Assembly: GCA_046153015.1 (NCBI GenBank)
Contig: JBJXGF010000307.1
Location: forward strand, 1-32,738
Source of the DNA: JBJXGF01 sp046153015
GTDB taxonomy: Bacteria > Actinomycetota > Acidimicrobiia > Acidimicrobiales > CAIXPF01
Reading direction: 5' to 3'
Length of the DNA: 32,738 nucleotides
Shown here piece after piece: positions 1 through 10,350 of the stretch (within the stretch, counting starts at the first letter, position 1; every line of letters begins with the position of its first letter). Under the pieces are notes generated by a model. That model was not told where the DNA came from. It was given only the letters and a program-made list of their open reading frames with translations, and ran no database searches. A program made the position numbers and the translations under genes.

Positions 1-207
1 AACGCGATCGCCTGGACGGGCTGCGGGTTGGCGGCGGCGGTGGCGGCGGTCACCGCCGCGCCGGCCGCACTCGTGGGCGCCGCCGACCGAGGCCGCCTCG
101 CCGTCGGCGCCCGGGCCGATCTGACCCTGCTCACGCCCGACGCCGAGGTGGCGGCCACGGTCCTCGCCGGCGAGCTCGTCTACCGCGGCCCCCACCGGGC
201 TGGGTAG
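1..207 (+). CDS. nagA: C-terminal end of an amidohydrolase, probably N-acetylglucosamine-6-phosphate deacetylase (partial)
   Basis: The gene enters from the left edge and ends at a TAG at 205-207, so only the last 68 codons are visible. The tail has the layout typical of NagA-type amidohydrolases: an Ala-rich helix, then DRGRLAVGARADLTLL, then a closing strand ending VLAGELVY. In that family this stretch packs the beta-sandwich against the TIM barrel, and the enzyme removes acetate from GlcNAc-6-phosphate in the cytosol. The catalytic residues lie outside the window. Related amidohydrolases (dihydroorotase or imidazolonepropionase type) share the GxxADL closing motif, so the specificity is a best guess. 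A short hairpin (GCCAC-TGC-GTGGC, 244-256) follows the stop. The next gene starts about 100 bp on and looks functionally unrelated. Confidence 0.6.
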   Translation, partial: NAIAWTGCGLAAAVAAVTAAPAALVGAADRGRLAVGARADLTLLTPDAEVAATVLAGELVYRGPHRAG

Positions 208-305
208 TTCCGCTCCCTCTCCCGGCGGCCGCGAGGCGCCGATGCCACTGCGTGGCGCAGTCGACTCTCGCGCCGATCCGCCCCCCGACGAAGGGACCGA
301 GTGGA

Positions 306-1217
306 GTGCAAGTACCGGCGCCGTTCGACTACGAGCGGGCCGCCAGCGTGGACCACGCGCTGGCGCTGCTCGAACGTCATGGGCCTGAGGCCCGGCTGGT
401 GGCCGGCGGCCACAGCCTGCTTCCGATGATGAAGCTGCGGCTGGCCCAGCCTCCCGTGCTCATCGACATCAACGACCTGACCGAGCTCGAGTACATCCGA
501 CTCGACGCCGCCGATGCCCTGGGGCTCGAGAGCAGCCTCGAGAGCGGCGCGGCGCTCGTGATCGGGGCCATGACCCGGCATCGGGCGCTGCTCGAGTCGG
601 CGCTGCTGCGCGAGCACCTGCCGATCTTCGGTGAGGCCGAGAAGGTGATCGCCGACCCGATCGTGCGCAACCGGGGCACGATCGGCGGCTCGCTCTGCCA
701 GGCCGACCCCTCCGAGGATCTCTCGGCGGTGTGCGCCGCGGTCGGCGCGCAGCTCGTGGCCCGCTCCGCCGCCGGGGAGCGCCGAGTGAGCTGGGAGGAG
801 TTCCACAACGGCGCCTACGAGACGGGGCTCGCCCCCGGGGAGATCCTGGTGGAGGTCCGCGTGCCCGTCCGGCCCGGCGCCGGCTCCGCCTACGAGAAGG
901 TCGAGCGGCGCGCCGGCGACTGGGCCGTGGCCGCCGCCGGGGCGATCGTGCAGGTCGAGGGCGAGCGCATCGTGTGGGCCGGGATCGGCCTCACCGCGGT
1001 GGGCGCCGCCCATCAGCGCGCCGCGGAGGCGGCCGCGTCGCTGGTGGGCCAGGCGGCCCGCCCCGAGGCGCTCGACGCCGCCGCCCGCATCGCAGCCGAG
1101 CGCTGCCAGCCCTCCGCCGACCAGCGGGGGCCTGTGGAGTACAAGCGGCACCTGGCCGGCGAGCTGACGCGACGGGCGCTGCACCGCGCTGTCGCCCGTG
1201 CGAAGGGAGAGGCGTGA
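306..1217 (+). CDS. coxM: Aerobic CO dehydrogenase medium subunit, FAD-binding
   Basis: This is the flavoprotein subunit of the Mo-Cu CO dehydrogenase. It takes electrons from the iron-sulfur subunit onto FAD and passes them to the respiratory chain. The 303-aa protein has the two FAD pyrophosphate-binding motifs of the family: AGGHS at residues 33-37 and TIGGS at 125-129. The first is embedded in the usual AGGHSLLPMMKLRLAQP context. The frame is open from 252, but I chose the GTG at 306: an AAGGGA ribosome-binding site lies at 291-296 and the resulting start, (M)QVPAPFDYERA, matches the family N-terminus. The stop overlaps the coxS start by 4 bases (GTGA), so the two are translationally coupled. 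Gene order M-S-L is that of classical cox operons. Confidence 0.93.
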   Translation: MQVPAPFDYERAASVDHALALLERHGPEARLVAGGHSLLPMMKLRLAQPPVLIDINDLTELEYIRLDAADALGLESSLESGAALVIGAMTRHRALLESALLREHLPIFGEAEKVIADPIVRNRGTIGGSLCQADPSEDLSAVCAAVGAQLVARSAAGERRVSWEEFHNGAYETGLAPGEILVEVRVPVRPGAGSAYEKVERRAGDWAVAAAGAIVQVEGERIVWAGIGLTAVGAAHQRAAEAAASLVGQAARPEALDAAARIAAERCQPSADQRGPVEYKRHLAGELTRRALHRAVARAKGEA

Positions 1218-1731
1218 ACACGATCACGATCACGGTCACCGTCAACGGCGAGGCCATCACCCGGGCGGTCGAGCCCCGCCTGCTCCTCGTGCACTTCCTG
1301 CGCGACACCTACGGCCTCACCGGCACCCACTGGGGCTGCGACACCTCCAACTGCGGGGCGTGCGTGGCCTGGATGGACGGCGAGCCGGTCAAGAGCTGCA
1401 CCGTGCTGGCGGTGATGGCCGACGGGCGCGAGGTGCGCACCGTGGAGGGCCTCGAGCAGAACGGCCGGCTCGACCCGGTGCAGCAGGGCTTCATCGAGTG
1501 CCACGGCCTGCAGTGCGGGTTCTGCACCCCCGGCATGCTCATGACCGGGCGCTGGCTGCTCGACCACAACCCCGACCCGAGCGAGGCCGAGATCCGCGAG
1601 CAGATCTCGGGCCAGATCTGCCGGTGCACCGGCTACGAGAACATCGTGCGGGCCATCCGCTGGGCCGCCGAGCACGAGCAGGCCGCCGCCGCCGAGCCGC
1701 AGCCCGCCGAGACGGCCGTGGAGGTGCGGGC

Positions 1732-1735
<4 letters not shown>
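1214..1735 (+). CDS. coxS: Aerobic CO dehydrogenase small subunit, two [2Fe-2S] clusters
   Basis: This 173-aa iron-sulfur subunit carries electrons from the molybdenum site in CoxL to FAD in CoxM. The plant-ferredoxin-type cluster ligands are visible as C42, C47, C50 and C62 (CDTSNCGAC then C). The second, helical-domain cluster is ligated by C101, C104, C136 and C138 (CGFC then CRC). All eight ligands are present. The GTG at 1214 overlaps the coxM stop and is preceded by AAGGGAGA at 1203-1210. The C-terminal tail after about residue 155 is Ala/Glu-rich and probably disordered. The stop overlaps the coxL ATG by 4 bases. Confidence 0.95.
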
Positions 1736-4088
<2,353 letters not shown>

Positions 4089-4092
<4 letters not shown>

Positions 4093-5024
4093 GCGGCCTG
4101 GCTCTCGGCCAGCGCAGCGTCGAGGAGCGGGCCGCCGAGCTGCGGGCGGCCCGCCTCCCGTTCGTGCGGGCCACCGTGGTGCGGGTCGAGCCGCCCACCA
4201 GCGCCCGGCCCGGCGACGTCGGGCTCGTCCTCGGCGACGGCGAGCTCGACGGGTTCGTGGGCGGCCAGTGCGCCGAGGCGAGCGTGCGGCTGGCGGCGTT
4301 GGAGCGCTTGGCCGTGGGCGAGCCGACGCTGCTGCGGATCAGTCCCGACGCCGAGCCGGAGCGGCCCGGCGTGGCGAACGCGCACAACCCCTGCCTGTCG
4401 GGCGGGGCGATCGAGCTGTTCCTCGAGCCGGTGCTGCCGCCGCCGCTGCTCTGCGTGCTGGGCGAGGGCCCGATCGCCCGGGCGTTGAGCGCGCTGGGTG
4501 AGCGGGCCGGCTTCGGGCTGGCGGCGGTGGCGCTCGACGGCCCCGTCCCGGCCGATGCCGCCGCGCTCGTCGTCGCGTCCCACGGGCGCGGAGAGGAGGC
4601 GGCGCTGCGGGCGGCGCTGGAGTCGGGCGTGCCGTACATCGGGCTGGTGGCCAGCGCCCGGCGGGGCGCGGCGGTTCTCGACGCGATGAACCTGTGCTGC
4701 TCCGCCCGCAGCCGCATCCGCACCCCCGCAGGGCTCGACCTCGGCGCCCGCACACCACAGGAAACCGCCGTGTCGATCCTGGCGCAGATCATCGCCGAGC
4801 GGCCGCGGCCCGCCCTGGGCGCCGACCGCAGGGGGCCCGCCGACGCGCCGGCCCCCGAACCGCCGGAAGCGGCCCCGACCGTCGCGGTGGACCCGGTGTG
4901 CGCCATGTCGGTGGCGCCCGGCCCGCATTCGCTGCACGCCCGGCACGGGGCGGACACGGTCTGGTTCTGCGGCCCCGGCTGCCGCGACGCGTTCCTGGCC
5001 GAGCCCGACCGGTACCGCCGGTGA
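4089..5024 (+). CDS. XdhC/CoxF-family maturation protein with C-terminal YHS metal-binding domain
   Basis: XdhC-family proteins bind molybdenum cofactor and help make its sulfurated form before insertion into molybdenum hydroxylases; CoxF is the cox-operon member. The 311-aa protein shows the family N-terminal part (residues about 1-125, with GGQCAEASVR and a PCLSGGAIELF strand) and a Rossmann-like C-terminal part starting at LCVLGEGPIARAL. After an Ala/Pro-rich linker comes a YHS domain from about residue 265: DPVCAMSV with C271, then WFCGPGCRDAF with C294 and C298, ending DRYRR. YHS/TRASH-like domains are linked to heavy-metal, especially copper, handling. A role in copper or cofactor loading of CoxL is inference. 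The ATG overlaps the coxL stop. The stop codon falls inside CCGGTGACG (5018-5026), nine bases identical to part of the repeat core found just downstream. Confidence 0.85.
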
Positions 5025-5113
5025 CGACGAGCCGCCCCGGCCCGACCGCACCAGCCAAGCCCGCCGAGCCGGCCCGGTCTGGGCCGCCGGCGCCGTTGGC
5101 AAGTTCGTTGGGT

Positions 5114-5830
5114 TTCTCCGGTGACGTTTCGCCGGGCGGTGCGCCGGGTGTGGCCGGCCCTGCCGGTTCGGGGCCGGGGATGCCGTTGGCAAGTTCGTCG
5201 GGTTTCTCCGGTGACGTTTCGTCGGGCGGTGCGTCGGGTTCGCCCGGCCCTGCGGGTTCGGGGCCGGCGGGTTCGTCGGGTTTCTCCGGTGACGTTTCGT
5301 CGGGCGGTGCGCCGGGTGTGGACGGCCCTGCGGGTTCGGGGCCGGCGATGCCGTTGGCAAGTTCGTCGGGCTTCTCCGGTGACGTTTCGCCTGGCGGTGC
5401 GCCGGCCGGTTTCGTCACCGGAGAATCCCCAGGCGTGGTGGCGGGGGGCTCGCCGGTGCGGGCGGGTTTCGTCACCGGAGAACCCCCGGGGGTGGAGGCG
5501 GGGGCTGTCCCGGGGTCGGCGGCCGGGTTCGTCACCGGAGAATCTCCAGGCGTGGTGGCGGGGGGCTCGTCGGTGCGGGCGGGTTTCGTCACCGGAGAAT
5601 CCCCAGGCGTGGTGGCGGGGGCTGTCCCGGGTTCGGCGGCCGGTTTCGTCACCGGAGAATCTCCAGGGGTGGAGGCGGGGGGTTCGCCGGCGTGGGCGGG
5701 TTTCGTCACCGGAGAATCCCCAGGCGTGGTGGCGGGGGGCTCGTCGGTGCGTGCCGGTTTCGTCACCGGAGAATCTCCAGGGGTGGCGGTGGGGGGCTCG
5801 TCGGTGCGTGCGGGTTTCGTCACCGGAGAA
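5114..5830 (+). repeat. Inverted array of a 13-bp repeat filling the gap between the XdhC gene and coxD
   Basis: The 815-bp gap 5025-5839 holds 12 exact copies of one 13-mer. Four copies read TTCTCCGGTGACG, starting at 5114, 5204, 5282 and 5372 (spacing 90, 78, 90). Eight copies are its reverse complement CGTCACCGGAGAA, starting at 5413, 5470, 5530, 5587, 5647, 5704, 5761 and 5818 (spacing 57 or 60). The bases between copies are also repeated with small differences, so the units are really about 90 bp and 57-60 bp long. All spacings within each half are multiples of three, and several frames stay open on both strands, so translation is not excluded. Third-position base use is unlike the flanking genes, which argues for a non-coding array. 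In an operon transcript the two orientations would be able to base-pair. Confidence 0.9.
5825..5830 (+). promoter_or_regulatory. coxD ribosome-binding site lying within the last repeat copy
   Basis: GGAGAA sits 9 bases before the coxD ATG at 5840 and forms the last six bases of the final inverted repeat copy (5818-5830). Every upstream copy carries the same GGAGAA. Any of the four direct copies could pair with it in the mRNA and hide it. The position and sequence are seen; the switching role is inference. Confidence 0.7.
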
Positions 5831-5839
5831 TCTCCACGG

Positions 5840-6721
5840 ATGCCGGCGACGGTGGCCCAGCTCGCGGCCCGGCTCGACGAGGTCGACTACCTCGCCCCCG
5901 ACGGCCTCGCCGCCGCGCTGTTCCTCGCCGTCGCCATGCCTCAGCCGATCCTGCTCGAGGGCGAGGCCGGCGCCGGCAAGACCGAGGCGGCCAAGGCCCT
6001 CGCCCGGGCGCTCGACACGCCGCTCCTGCGCCTCCAGTGCTACGAGGGCATCTCGGCCGCCGAGGCGCTCTACGAGTGGAACTACCAGCGCCAGCTCCTC
6101 GCCATCCGCCTCGCCGAGGCCGCGGGCAAGGCGGCCGTCGAAGCGGCCGCCGAGGCGGACCTGTTCAGCCGCGCCTACCTCCTCGCCCGCCCCCTCCTCG
6201 CCGCGCTCGAGCATCCCGGCCCCCGCCCCGCAGTGCTGCTCATCGACGAGATCGACCGTGCCGACGACGAGTTCGAGGCGTTCCTGCTCGAGCTGCTGGC
6301 GGAGTCGAGCGTCACGATCCCCGAGCTCGGCGCCGTGCGCGCCCTGCACCCCCCGATCGTGGTCCTCACCTCGAACCGCACCCGGGAGCTGCACGACGCG
6401 CTCAAGCGCCGCTGCCTTTACTGGTGGCTCGACCATCCCGAGCCCGCCCTCGCCGCTCGCATCATCCGCCGCCGCAGCCCGCAGGCGCGTTTGGGCCTCG
6501 CCGAGACCGCGGCGCGTGCCGTCGCCCGGCTGCGTGAGCTCGATCTGCAGAAGCCGCCCGGGGTGGCCGAGGCCATCAACTGGGTCGCCGCGCTGACGGT
6601 GCTCGGTCTCGACACGCTCGACGCGGCCGCCATGGGGGCCACCCTTGGAGCGGTGCTCAAGCACCGTGAGGATCAGGAGGCCGCCCGTGCCGCAGGGCTC
6701 GAGCGCCTGGTCGGCGGCTGA
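5840..6721 (+). CDS. coxD: CoxD, MoxR-type AAA+ ATPase for CO dehydrogenase maturation
   Basis: CoxD is an AAA+ chaperone needed to build the copper-sulfur-molybdenum centre of CO dehydrogenase. The 293-aa protein has Walker A GEAGAGKT at residues 41-48, Walker B with D136-E137 in LLIDEIDRAD, and a sensor-1 segment VLTSNRTRELHDALKRRC characteristic of CoxD-like proteins. I chose the ATG at 5840 because it has GGAGAA nine bases upstream and gives a normal CoxD N-terminus. The frame stays open through the repeat array to 4694, so a Gly/Ser/Pro-rich N-terminal extension is formally possible but unlikely. The 3' end overlaps coxE by 35 bases. Confidence 0.92.
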   Translation: MPATVAQLAARLDEVDYLAPDGLAAALFLAVAMPQPILLEGEAGAGKTEAAKALARALDTPLLRLQCYEGISAAEALYEWNYQRQLLAIRLAEAAGKAAVEAAAEADLFSRAYLLARPLLAALEHPGPRPAVLLIDEIDRADDEFEAFLLELLAESSVTIPELGAVRALHPPIVVLTSNRTRELHDALKRRCLYWWLDHPEPALAARIIRRRSPQARLGLAETAARAVARLRELDLQKPPGVAEAINWVAALTVLGLDTLDAAAMGATLGAVLKHREDQEAARAAGLERLVGG

Positions 6722-7910
6722 CCTCGCCGCGTTCGCCGCCGCGTTCGCCGGAGCGCTGCGGACCGCCGGTTCGGCGGTGAGCGTCGAGCGGGCCGGCCGC
6801 TTGGCGACGGCGGTGGCGCTCGCCGCACCCGCCACGGTCGCCGAGCTGCGCCCGATCGCGTGCGCCGTGCTCGTCGCCGACCCCGCCCAGCGGGCGGTCT
6901 TCGATCAGGTGTTCGAGCTGGTGTTCGGGGGAGCGGTCGACCACGGTGAGCGGCGCGGTGACCAGCAGTCGGCCCTGCCCGCGGCCGCGGCTCCGCACTC
7001 GGCGCCCCACCCGGCCGGCGCCCGCCGCCCGGGCTCCGGGCGGCCCGAGGCGAGGCCGCCGCTCCCGCCGTTGGCCGGCTTCGCCCAAGGCGCGGACGGA
7101 CGGGAGGGGTCGAAGGACGCCGCCGCCGACCGCCCGGCGCTGCTCGCCACGGCCAGCAACGCGGAGCGCCTCGCCCAACAGGACTTCGCGCTGCTCGACG
7201 AGAGCGAACTGGCCGAGCTCGCCTCGCTGGCCTCGCAGCTCGCCCTGACGGCGCCGACGCGGCGCACCCGCCGCCGGCGGCGCAGCGCGGGCAGCCGCGG
7301 CGAGCTCGACCTGCGCACCACCCTGCGCCTCGCCTGCGCCCTCGGCGGCGAACCGGTTCGCCTGGCCCGCCGACGGCGCCGGCGCCGCCCCCGGCGGATC
7401 GTGCTGCTGCTCGACATCTCCGGCTCGATGGCCCCCTACGCCCGCGCCTACCTGATGCTGCTGCATCTGGTGGCGGGCGGGGCGCCGGCGGAGGTGTTCA
7501 CCTTCGCGACCCGTCTCACCCGGCTCACGCCGGCGCTCAAGGCGAGGCGGCCCGACGAGGCCCTCGCCCACGCCGGCCGCCTCGCCCTGGACTGGTCGGG
7601 CGGCACCCGGATCGGCGCCGCGCTGGCGCAGTTCAACCGCGAGTGGGCGCGGCCCGGCCTGGCGAGGGGCGCGGTGGTCGTGATCCTCTCCGACGGCTGG
7701 GAGCAGGGCGACCCCGCGCTGCTGGGCGGCGAGATGGCCCGCCTCGCCCGAGTGGCGCACCGGATCGTGTGGGTGAACCCGAGGAGCGCCCACGAGGGGT
7801 GGGCGCCGCTCGCCGGGGGAATGGCCGCCGCCGCCCCCCACTGCGGCGCCATCCTCGCCGGCAACACCGCCGTCGAGCTCCGGGCCGTGCTCGCCGCCAT
7901 TGCCGAGTAG
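6687..7910 (+). CDS. coxE: CoxE, von Willebrand factor A domain protein
   Basis: CoxE is the VWA partner of CoxD in CO dehydrogenase maturation; MoxR ATPases and VWA proteins of this kind work as pairs. The 407-aa protein has a variable, basic and Pro-rich N-terminal half, then a C-terminal VWA domain. Its metal-ion-dependent adhesion site is complete: DISGSM beginning at D243, the threonine in GGTRIG, and the aspartate in LSDGWEQGD. I chose the GTG at 6687 because AGGAGG lies at 6675-6680 with a 6-base spacer; the start lies inside the end of coxD. An upstream GTG at 6666 is possible. This is the last gene of the cox operon in this window; no coxG is seen next to it. Confidence 0.9.
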   Translation: MPQGSSAWSAADLAAFAAAFAGALRTAGSAVSVERAGRLATAVALAAPATVAELRPIACAVLVADPAQRAVFDQVFELVFGGAVDHGERRGDQQSALPAAAAPHSAPHPAGARRPGSGRPEARPPLPPLAGFAQGADGREGSKDAAADRPALLATASNAERLAQQDFALLDESELAELASLASQLALTAPTRRTRRRRRSAGSRGELDLRTTLRLACALGGEPVRLARRRRRRRPRRIVLLLDISGSMAPYARAYLMLLHLVAGGAPAEVFTFATRLTRLTPALKARRPDEALAHAGRLALDWSGGTRIGAALAQFNREWARPGLARGAVVVILSDGWEQGDPALLGGEMARLARVAHRIVWVNPRSAHEGWAPLAGGMAAAAPHCGAILAGNTAVELRAVLAAIAE

Positions 7911-7998
7911 GCAAGGCGGCGCCGAGTAGGCAGAGCGGGCGCCGGGTACCGCCCGAGCCGCCGCGGGTAGTGAGATCCGGACGGAAGGAAGCTCCGAC

Positions 7999-9072
7999 AT
8001 GAACGAACGAGGCGACGACGCTGCGCCGCCGACGAGCCGGCCGCTGTGCTCGATCGTGCCCATCGAGGTGCTGCAGCGCTACGCCCGCGACCCGCAGCTC
8101 GACGCGGCGACCCGGCGCAGCCTGGCCGACACGGTGGTCGAGAGCCGCCGGATGCGCTCGCTGCGCGAGGCGTACCGCGTCACGACGCTGCGGACGCGGG
8201 CGGCCCGCGCCGGCGACGCCCTCTTCGCCGCAGACGGGCCCTCGGTCGACGTGTACGACTGCCGGAACCGAGCTTCGCTGCCAGGGAGGTACGTGCCCGC
8301 CCCCGCCGCCTCGCCCGACGAGGCCGTCCGCACGGTGTTCGACACCACCACCCGGGCCGAGCGGTTCCTCCGCGACGTGCTCGGCCGGAGCTCCATCGAC
8401 GACGCCGGCGGCGACCTGGTCTCGAGCGTCCACTACCGGGTCAGGTTCGACAACTGCTTCTGGAACGGCGCGCAGATGGTCTACGGCGACGGCGACGGGG
8501 AGATCTTCACCGCCTTCCACCGCTCGGCCGACATCATCGGCCACGAGCTGACCCACGGCGTCACCCAGCACGAGAGCGGCCTGGTCTACGAGGGCGAGTC
8601 CGGCGGCCTGAACGAAAGCGTGAGCGATGTGTTCGGCGCCGTGTTCAACCAGTGGCTGGCGGGCTGGGACGCCGGCCGGGCCGAGGGCTGGCTGATCGGC
8701 GCCGGGGCCATGGGCCCGCGGGCCCGGGCGGCGGGCAGGATCTGTCTGCGGGACATGCTCCAGCCCTCGGCCGCGCACTGCCTGGCGCCCCAGCCCGACA
8801 CCTACGGCGAGCTGGATCCCGCGGCCGACGTGCACGACCAGAGCGGCGTGGCCAACCGCGCGTTCGCCCTCTTCGCCCGGGCGCTCGGCGGGAAGGCGTG
8901 GGAGCTCGCCCTGCCCGTCTGGTACGCCGCCACCACCGACGGGCGCCTCAGCACCGGCGCCACCTACGGGGAGTTCGCCGCCCGGACCGTCGAACGTGCC
9001 GCGGAGCGGGGAAGCGGGCCCGCGGGAGCGCTGCGCGCCGCCTGGGCCGAGGTGGGGGTGGCGCTAACCTGA
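7999..9072 (+). CDS. M4-family metalloprotease, protealysin-like
   Basis: This is a zinc endopeptidase of the thermolysin family. Visible catalytic parts are HELTH at residues 182-186, the third zinc ligand E206 in NESVSD, and the catalytic histidine H279 in VHDQSGVANRAF. At 357 aa with no signal peptide and only a short propeptide containing CSIVPIEVLQR, it resembles protealysin, whose precursor starts with a similar short propeptide, rather than the large secreted thermolysins. It may act inside the cell or leave by a non-classical route. GGAAGG lies about 10 bases before the ATG. The next gene, 6 bases downstream, is an emfourin-like inhibitor, which supports the protealysin assignment. 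The 88-bp gap before it separates it from coxE. Confidence 0.92.
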   Translation: MNERGDDAAPPTSRPLCSIVPIEVLQRYARDPQLDAATRRSLADTVVESRRMRSLREAYRVTTLRTRAARAGDALFAADGPSVDVYDCRNRASLPGRYVPAPAASPDEAVRTVFDTTTRAERFLRDVLGRSSIDDAGGDLVSSVHYRVRFDNCFWNGAQMVYGDGDGEIFTAFHRSADIIGHELTHGVTQHESGLVYEGESGGLNESVSDVFGAVFNQWLAGWDAGRAEGWLIGAGAMGPRARAAGRICLRDMLQPSAAHCLAPQPDTYGELDPAADVHDQSGVANRAFALFARALGGKAWELALPVWYAATTDGRLSTGATYGEFAARTVERAAERGSGPAGALRAAWAEVGVALT

Positions 9073-9078
9073 GCGGCG

Positions 9079-9360
9079 ATGGCCGGCGAGCTGCGCATCC
9101 AGCGGACGGGCGGCCTCCACGGACGCGCCGCCAACGGCGTGCGCCCGCTCGCCGAGCTCACCGGCGCCCAGCGCCGAGCGCTCGACCGTCTGCTCGCGGC
9201 GTCGGCGCCGCAGCCGCCGACGGTCCCGTCCGGGGGCGACCGCTACGTGTACTCGCTCACGGTGACCGACGACGCCGGCCGGGAGCAGCGCCTGACGGTG
9301 GGCGACGAGGCGATGCCCGACGAGCTGCTCGGCTTGCTCAGCACCGAGTGGGGGCTGTGA
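9079..9360 (+). CDS. Emfourin-like inhibitor of the upstream M4 protease
   Basis: Emfourins are small proteins encoded next to protealysin-like proteases that inhibit the enzyme by slow tight binding. This 93-aa protein has the family outline: an N-terminal strand with a Gly-Gly turn (RIQRTGGLHG), an amphipathic helix (LTGAQRRALDRLLAA), a DRYVYSLTV strand, and a C-terminal MPDELLGLL segment. It follows the M4 gene by 6 bases in the same direction, as in known protealysin operons. Similarity is judged by eye from pattern and context, not from a search. It probably protects the cell from the cytosolic protease. Confidence 0.75.
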   Translation: MAGELRIQRTGGLHGRAANGVRPLAELTGAQRRALDRLLAASAPQPPTVPSGGDRYVYSLTVTDDAGREQRLTVGDEAMPDELLGLLSTEWGL

Positions 9361-9402
9361 GCGCGGCGGCCGGCGTCCTGGGCGGCGCGGCCCGTGCGGC
9401 GC

Positions 9403-10242
9403 CTACCCGCGCCGGCCGGCGCCCGCCGGGACGCGCAGCACGAGCTGGCCCTTGGCGCTGAGCTCGGCGGCGGCCAGCTCGGCGCAGACGGCGTCGCGTC
9501 CCGCCGGACGCCAGCGGACCACGGTGGCGGCGCCGTCCGGCGCTGCGGAGGTCACGAACCACCCGTCGACCACGGCCAGCCCGCGCGCCCACACGTCGAG
9601 CAGCCAAGTGGGCTGGAGCGTGACCTCCGCCCAGCTGGCCCGCCCACGCAGGAGCCCGGCGGCCGACGGGGCGCCGGCCCCGACCCGGCAGGTGAACGGC
9701 ACGAGCGGCGCCGGCCGGGCGTAATCCCGCCAGCCGATCAGGCTGCGGGCGAACGCGCTGCGGGCCCGCACCCGCACCGCCGCCTCCAAGTGGGGCACGA
9801 GCTCCGCCGCCTGGCCGCGTCGCGCCCGTTCGGCCACGGCCAGCGCCGCCCGGTCGAGCATGGCCGGCGGGAACGCCGCCAACACCCGGCCCATCGCCAA
9901 CGCCCGCCTGGGCGGGAGCTCGCGCAGGAAATCCTGCACCCCCTCCCGCTGCAGCCGGGCGAGCGCCGCAGCCAGGTCGCGGCGCCGCCGCGGGTCGGGC
10001 TGCTCCTGCACCGCCCATTCGGCCACGAACCCGCCGTCCGCGGTGGCTTGGCGCCACAGGGCCAACAGGTCGAGGCAGGCCGGCGGCGTCGCGCCGAGCG
10101 CGGCCAGCGCCGCCTCGCCCGCGGCGTCGGGGTGGTCCTCGAGGTGCAGCCGCCCCCGCCGCCATCGCACCCGGTGGCGCGCGCCGCCGCAGCTCAGCTC
10201 CATCGCCGCCGGCGGCACCCCGCAGCACCAGGCCATCCCCAC
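9403..10242 (-). CDS. Unknown 279-aa protein, paralogue of the product at 11468-12307
   Basis: I do not recognise the family. The protein shares a clear N-terminal block with the product at 11468-12307: W-x2-G-x-PP, then a Cys followed by HRVRW(K/R)RGRL, then DAAGEAALAALG and CLD-x-L-x2-W. A weaker C-terminal block also matches (W-x2-(D/S)VW-x-R, then AVDG and strands). Both proteins are exactly 279 aa when started at GTG, which supports the GTG at 10242; an ATG at 10236 is the alternative. No signal peptide or membrane segment is visible. The middle is helical and Arg-rich. It points away from the amidohydrolase at 10351 and is convergent with the emfourin-like gene. Unlike its paralogue it has no MoxR/VWA genes attached. 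Confidence 0.72.
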   Translation of the reverse strand: MGMAWCCGVPPAAMELSCGGARHRVRWRRGRLHLEDHPDAAGEAALAALGATPPACLDLLALWRQATADGGFVAEWAVQEQPDPRRRRDLAAALARLQREGVQDFLRELPPRRALAMGRVLAAFPPAMLDRAALAVAERARRGQAAELVPHLEAAVRVRARSAFARSLIGWRDYARPAPLVPFTCRVGAGAPSAAGLLRGRASWAEVTLQPTWLLDVWARGLAVVDGWFVTSAAPDGAATVVRWRPAGRDAVCAELAAAELSAKGQLVLRVPAGAGRRG

Positions 10243-10350
10243 CAGGATCGCCGACGGGGCCGACGCGGGGCCAGGCCGGCCCGGCCGGCTCAGGCGCGTC
10301 TAGGCTCGGCGCCGAGCGTCACGCACGGGCACGAGCCAGGGGGGCACGCC

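Noticed and set aside
377..808. Long opposite-strand frames under coxM and elsewhere
   Set aside because: They are shadow frames produced by high GC; the plus-strand product has full family motifs.
4789..5823. Minus-strand Pro/Thr-rich open frame across the repeat array, with 19- and 30-residue periods
   Set aside because: It runs against the operon and over the end of the XdhC gene. Several other frames are equally open in this GC-rich repeat, and no ribosome-binding site or known domain is seen.
5114..5830. CRISPR array
   Set aside because: The constant part is only 13 bp, the stretches between copies are themselves near-identical, the orientation flips mid-way, and no cas gene is present.
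5025..5839. Array as a coded N-terminal extension of CoxD
   Set aside because: Spacings in multiples of three allow it, but the ATG at 5840 has a good ribosome-binding site and gives a normal CoxD; third-position base use in the array is unlike the real genes. Not fully excluded.
7921..7998. GGGTAC and GGGTAG upstream of the M4 protease as a SigB/SigF promoter
   Set aside because: No GTTT-like -35 lies at the right distance for either.
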